From Anaerolineae bacterium (GTDB taxonomy: Bacteria; Chloroflexota; Anaerolineae; 4572-78; J111): a DNA stretch of 34,511 nucleotides. Positions 32,245-34,511 of this stretch are shown piece by piece. The translations under genes were made by a program, and so were the position numbers. Where the stretch lies: assembly GCA_023151115.1 (NCBI GenBank), contig JAKLJP010000062.1:1-34511 (forward strand), written 5' to 3'. Each line of letters begins with the position of its first letter. The first letter of the stretch is position 1. The notes under the pieces were generated by a model. It was given only the letters and a program-made list of their open reading frames with translations, did no database searches and was not told the origin of the DNA.

Positions 32245-32322
32245 AATCGCATCCTGAGTAGCGCGGAACTCGTCCTGAGCTTGTCGAAGGGCGAAGTGAA
32301 GCGCGTATCGAAGGGTGCGATT
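32245..32322. repeat. Palindromic repeat, family C (extended copy)
   Basis: Terminal inverted bases AATCGCA/TGCGATT enclose TCCTGAGTAGCGC and GCGCGTATCGAAGGG arms. The right end overlaps the TAA stop codon (32321-32323) of the small - strand gene. Confidence 0.75.
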
Positions 32323-32671
32323 AACCAGCTTGGGCTTCCAATTCTGCCAAGAACGTGTCCACTACGGTGCGGGCCGCGTTGCCCCGGACGCCAAACATGA
32401 GTTTATTACCCACCGGATCAACCGGGTAGGCCAAAACTGAAAGCTGGCTGCTTTCGGGGGACGCCGCTTCGAGCTTGACCACAAGCTGAATTCGATTGGG
32501 CAGCATTTGGTTTTTAACCTGTTTGTTAAAAGTGACTTCGATATGCCCGGCCGCAGGATTACTTTTTTTATCTGCCTTCCCGCCTAATTTGGCGACCACC
32601 GCCGCCGCTAATTGGCTCATCGCTTGAGCCGGTTGCTGATAAGTTTTTACTTGCTTGACATCGTAAGCCAT
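32321..32671 (-). CDS. Hypothetical protein, 116 residues
   Basis: I do not recognise a family. The protein has no signal peptide and no membrane segment. It starts with a short helix-like region rich in Q and A, followed by a glycine/lysine turn, then alternating strands (HIEVTFNKQ, RIQLVVKLEAAS, QLSVLAYPVDPVG, KLMFGV) and a final helix, a layout that would fit a small alpha/beta fold. GGAGGTG just before the ATG (32669-32671) gives a strong translation start. It seems to be transcribed alone. A family C repeat overlaps its stop codon. Confidence 0.72.
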   Translation of the reverse strand: MAYDVKQVKTYQQPAQAMSQLAAAVVAKLGGKADKKSNPAAGHIEVTFNKQVKNQMLPNRIQLVVKLEAASPESSQLSVLAYPVDPVGNKLMFGVRGNAARTVVDTFLAELEAQAG

Positions 32672-32759
32672 TTGACACCTCCTTGTGCTACGGCCCTAGT
32701 ATAACACCAAAGCCAATAATTGGACTCATTTAATTCACCTCTTATCTGGTCAGGCAGAT

Positions 32760-32779
32760 ATGACAAAAGTTAACTATTT
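32760..32779. repeat. 20-nt direct repeat, copy 2
   Basis: ATGACAAAAGTTAACTATTT, one mismatch from 32204-32223, 556 bp away and upstream of the small - strand gene. Confidence 0.6.
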
Positions 32780-32840
32780 GATGGGTTGAGTCATCTCAGG
32801 TGTGGCGGATTGGAGAGTGAGCCAAGAAGTTAAATTAACT

Positions 32841-32880
32841 AAAAACGGCCTGGCTCATTCCGATGAGCCAGGCCGTTTTT
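32841..32880. terminator. Bidirectional rho-independent terminator
   Basis: 18-bp perfect stem (32841-32858 with 32863-32880), a 4-nt loop (TCCG), five A at one end and five T at the other. It serves the - strand LysM gene ending at 32919 and would work in either direction. Confidence 0.88.
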
Positions 32881-32918
32881 AGAAGTGGTTTGATAAACTA
32901 TGCCTAATCTGGTGGATT

Positions 32919-33686
32919 TTATTGAGCCATCGCTGCTGCTTCGGAGAGCAGCTTTTGGGCCTCGTCGGCGCCAGGGATGCACAACACCCAACCGGGTTCA
33001 ATCAAATCGGGATTTTCGATCAAGGCATAGCCGCCGGCCATCATGGCTTTATCACCTTCAGCCATCGCTTCACCAGCCATGGCCTTATCTTCCATCGCGA
33101 CCTCCATCATTTGGCCGTTGGCGTCTTTGGTCATCAGCTTGCCGTCGGCCATCATCACCTCCATCATCTGGCCGTCGGCGCTTTCCAGCACCAGCTTGCC
33201 ATCAACCATGCTGCCATCGGCGGCCATCATGTGGCCGTCTTCGCCGGCCTTAACTTCCATCATCTGACCGTCGGCGCCCTTGACCATCAACTTACCATCG
33301 GCTTCCAGCATGGCTTCCATCATCTGGCCATCAGCGCCGGCAAACATCAGCTTATCGCCGCTCATCATGGCTTCATCGGCCATCATCGCCTCGTCGGCCA
33401 TCATGGCTTTATCGCCTTCGGCCATCATTGCGGCTTTATAGTGGGCGTTGGTCGCCTCGGCAATAGCCGGGAACGCCAGCACGTCACCGTAGAACTTTTC
33501 GGCGATTTTGCTCAGCCAGTCATCAGATTGGACGGTGTAATCTTGTTGGCAGGATATTTCTGCCATCATTGCTTCGCCCTCCATGGCTTCCTCTCCCTCC
33601 TGGGCCAGAACGGCTGCCGGCAGAACTGTCAACATAACCAGTGTGGTAATGATCATAAACAGCTTGCTTGTTACTTTTTTGCTCAT
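32919..33686 (-). CDS. Secreted LysM protein with a Met-rich repeat inserted in the LysM module
   Basis: A 255-residue exported protein. The signal peptide ends near A28 (AVLA before QEGEE). A LysM module starts at C46/Y50 (YTVQSDDWLSKIAEKFYGD) and would normally close within ~50 residues. Instead it breaks off at about residue 86 and resumes at YALIENPDLIEPGWVLCIPG (220-239). Between them lies a ~133-residue insert with about 30 methionines and four copies of a KL-x(5-6)-DGQMME or NGQMME unit. Start: ATG 33684-33686 with AGGAGG upstream; the longer ORF would add 26 residues. LysM normally binds peptidoglycan or chitin-like glycans. The insert could bind metal (methionine-rich) or act as a flexible or aggregating linker; that is inference. 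Confidence 0.82.
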   Translation of the reverse strand: MSKKVTSKLFMIITTLVMLTVLPAAVLAQEGEEAMEGEAMMAEISCQQDYTVQSDDWLSKIAEKFYGDVLAFPAIAEATNAHYKAAMMAEGDKAMMADEAMMADEAMMSGDKLMFAGADGQMMEAMLEADGKLMVKGADGQMMEVKAGEDGHMMAADGSMVDGKLVLESADGQMMEVMMADGKLMTKDANGQMMEVAMEDKAMAGEAMAEGDKAMMAGGYALIENPDLIEPGWVLCIPGADEAQKLLSEAAAMAQ

Positions 33687-33752
33687 TTCAAAATCCTCCT
33701 GTTGATTAAATGTTTGATAGACGGTCATTGTTCGCGGCCACGAACCCAGTAT

Positions 33753-33843
33753 CAGTAGATCCAATTTTTCACCGTAGCTGGCGCATCCCTATGCGTCAGC
33801 GGGCGGCATAGGGATGCCACCCTACGGAAATTTGGATCTACTG
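33753..33843. repeat. Palindromic repeat, family D (full copy)
   Basis: Terminal inverted arms CAGTAGATCCAA (33753-33764) and TTGGATCTACTG (33832-33843), with CCGTAG/CTACGG and GCATCCCTATG/CATAGGGATGC inner arms. It lies 67 nt upstream of the LysM start codon, in the upstream gap of that gene. The gap 33687-34035 holds this repeat and one hairpin, and no gene. Confidence 0.78.
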
Positions 33844-33935
33844 AGTATACCTTTCGAGTATCACTGGTAAATCTTAACGATCTCTTACGAAATTATTACG
33901 GGTTTACAGTTAGCCCAAACCGCCCTTTTTCACCT

Positions 33936-33979
33936 GGGTCAGCCGGTGAGGAGATTGCACCGGTTCCACCGGCTGGCCC
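33936..33979. repeat. Hairpin with T-rich tail on the + strand
   Basis: 13-bp arms GGGTCAGCCGGTG (33936-33948) and CACCGGCTGGCCC (33967-33979), one G-T pair; TATTTTT follows a few bases later on +. It may be a weak terminator or a leftover of the disrupted gene's neighbourhood. Confidence 0.5.
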
Positions 33980-34035
33980 GTAACTATTTTTCTCAACCAG
34001 AGGTCGAAGACCGCGGCTCGGCGCGGATGTGTGAC

Positions 34036-34179
34036 CTATGAGCTTGCTGAAAGGGGCACAAGTTTGATCGTCGTGGCTCTCGCCTCAGTGGTCAGCATGG
34101 GGGCAACGTACTGTGGATAGCGGCGGTACTTGGTGCGGTAGGTGGCATCAAGCTTGTCGTTTAGGGCAATCGCATATGA
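34036..34179 (-). pseudogene. C-terminal remnant of a DUF2255-family protein
   Basis: The open frame on - (stop TAG at 34036-34038) encodes LDATYRTKYRRY followed by EARATTIKLVP, which closely matches the C-terminal end of DUF2255 proteins (LDAAYRAKYGRY ... EARATTLKLVP). Only about 47 codons remain: upstream the frame meets a TAG at 34180-34182 as the transposase-associated DNA begins. No start codon with a ribosome binding site is visible. This fragment is too short for the ORF criteria normally used, so it is easily missed. Confidence 0.7.
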
Positions 34180-34193
34180 CTAAAAACCAGATG

Positions 34194-34202
34194 TGGTACA
34201 AT
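34194..34202 (+). promoter_or_regulatory. Extended -10 promoter of the transposase
   Basis: TGG plus TACAAT forms an extended -10, 41 nt before the transposase ATG. No convincing -35 was seen. Confidence 0.4.
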
Positions 34203-34242
34203 TCTCCCAAACAAGCCCGAGAGCTTCTTGAGGAGAAATCAG

Positions 34243-34511
34243 ATGACGGAAAGACCAACTGGGGGTCTGATTGAACATTTTTCAGGCATAGCCGATCCAC
34301 GAGCCGACAACAGCCAACATCTGTTGGTTGAGATTATCACCATAGCCGTCTGTGCGGCTATCTGTGGAGCCAATAATTGGGTGGAGGTGGAGCTTTTCGG
34401 TCAAGCCAAACACGATTGGTTGAGCACCTTTTTGGAGTTACCCGGCGGGATACCGTCCCATGATACCTTTGGGCGGGTTTTTGCTTTGATCGATGCCGAA
34501 CAATTCCAAAG
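34243..34511 (+). CDS. ISAs1-family transposase, N-terminal part (runs off the window)
   Basis: The first 89 codons of an ISAs1-type transposase are open to the end of the window. The N-terminal H-repeat-associated domain is recognisable: HFSGIADPRADN, then ITIAVCAAICGANNWVEVELFGQAK and LPGGIPSHDTFGRVFALID, described here in short pieces. The DDE catalytic part is beyond the edge. The ATG at 34243 has AGGAG 7 nt upstream. It lies next to the DUF2255 remnant on the other strand. Completeness cannot be judged. Confidence 0.88.
   Translation, partial: MTERPTGGLIEHFSGIADPRADNSQHLLVEIITIAVCAAICGANNWVEVELFGQAKHDWLSTFLELPGGIPSHDTFGRVFALIDAEQFQ

Noticed and set aside
32922..33758. 278-codon histidine-rich frame on the + strand
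   Set aside because: It is antisense to the LysM gene; the histidine-rich pattern is the mirror of ATG-rich (methionine) codons.
1..34511. CRISPR array, tRNA or rRNA genes
   Set aside because: The repeats are dispersed, palindromic and irregularly spaced, with no regular spacers; I saw no tRNA cloverleaf or rRNA sequence, though I cannot run a scanner.

Overview
The window looks like a bacterial chromosome segment, most likely from an environmental Chloroflexota (Anaerolineae-like) genome. That placement is an inference. It rests on the gene mix (NitT/TauT-type ABC system, ACMSD-like amidohydrolases, a Chloroflexota-style secreted LysM protein, ISAs1-type transposase) and on the many short palindromic repeats between genes. 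No rRNA, tRNA or CRISPR array was seen.

Layout. (1) 139-13269, all on the + strand, reads as a catabolic region: two paralogous ACMSD-like metal-dependent amidohydrolases/decarboxylases bracket a complete lipoprotein-permease-permease-ATPase importer. They are followed by a Gfo/Idh/MocA oxidoreductase, a small cupin, an M24 metallopeptidase-fold enzyme, a D-2-hydroxyacid dehydrogenase, a DRE-TIM (isopropylmalate/homocitrate-synthase-like) enzyme and a family III CoA-transferase. The parts suggest uptake and breakdown of a carboxylated organic compound that I cannot identify. (2) 13435-16596 holds housekeeping or accessory genes: a methyltransferase, an MFS transporter, a muconolactone-isomerase-like small protein and a maltose O-acetyltransferase-type enzyme. 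(3) 16782-18178, on the - strand, has an ECF sigma factor between two homologous zinc-binding anti-sigma genes. (4) 18444-23790 is a glucuronide module: a LacI-type repressor, an MFS transporter, beta-glucuronidase and a fructuronate-reductase-like SDR. The repressor and transporter promoters share a candidate operator. (5) 23959-32144, on the - strand, is a mannitol-type PTS operon: PRD regulator, separate EIIC, EIIB and EIIA, an HPr-EI fusion, and an oversized MDR dehydrogenase where MtlD would be expected. (6) 32321-34511 has a small conserved-looking protein, a secreted LysM protein whose LysM module is interrupted by a Met-rich repeat, a DUF2255 gene remnant, and the start of an ISAs1-type transposase that appears to have cut that gene.

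At least ten kinds of palindromic repeat occupy the intergenic space. Many begin at, or within about 40 nt after, a stop codon. This placement, the dehydrogenase with a duplicated nucleotide-binding domain, the interrupted LysM protein, the sigma factor between two anti-sigma genes and the unassigned catabolic cluster are the observations most worth following up.
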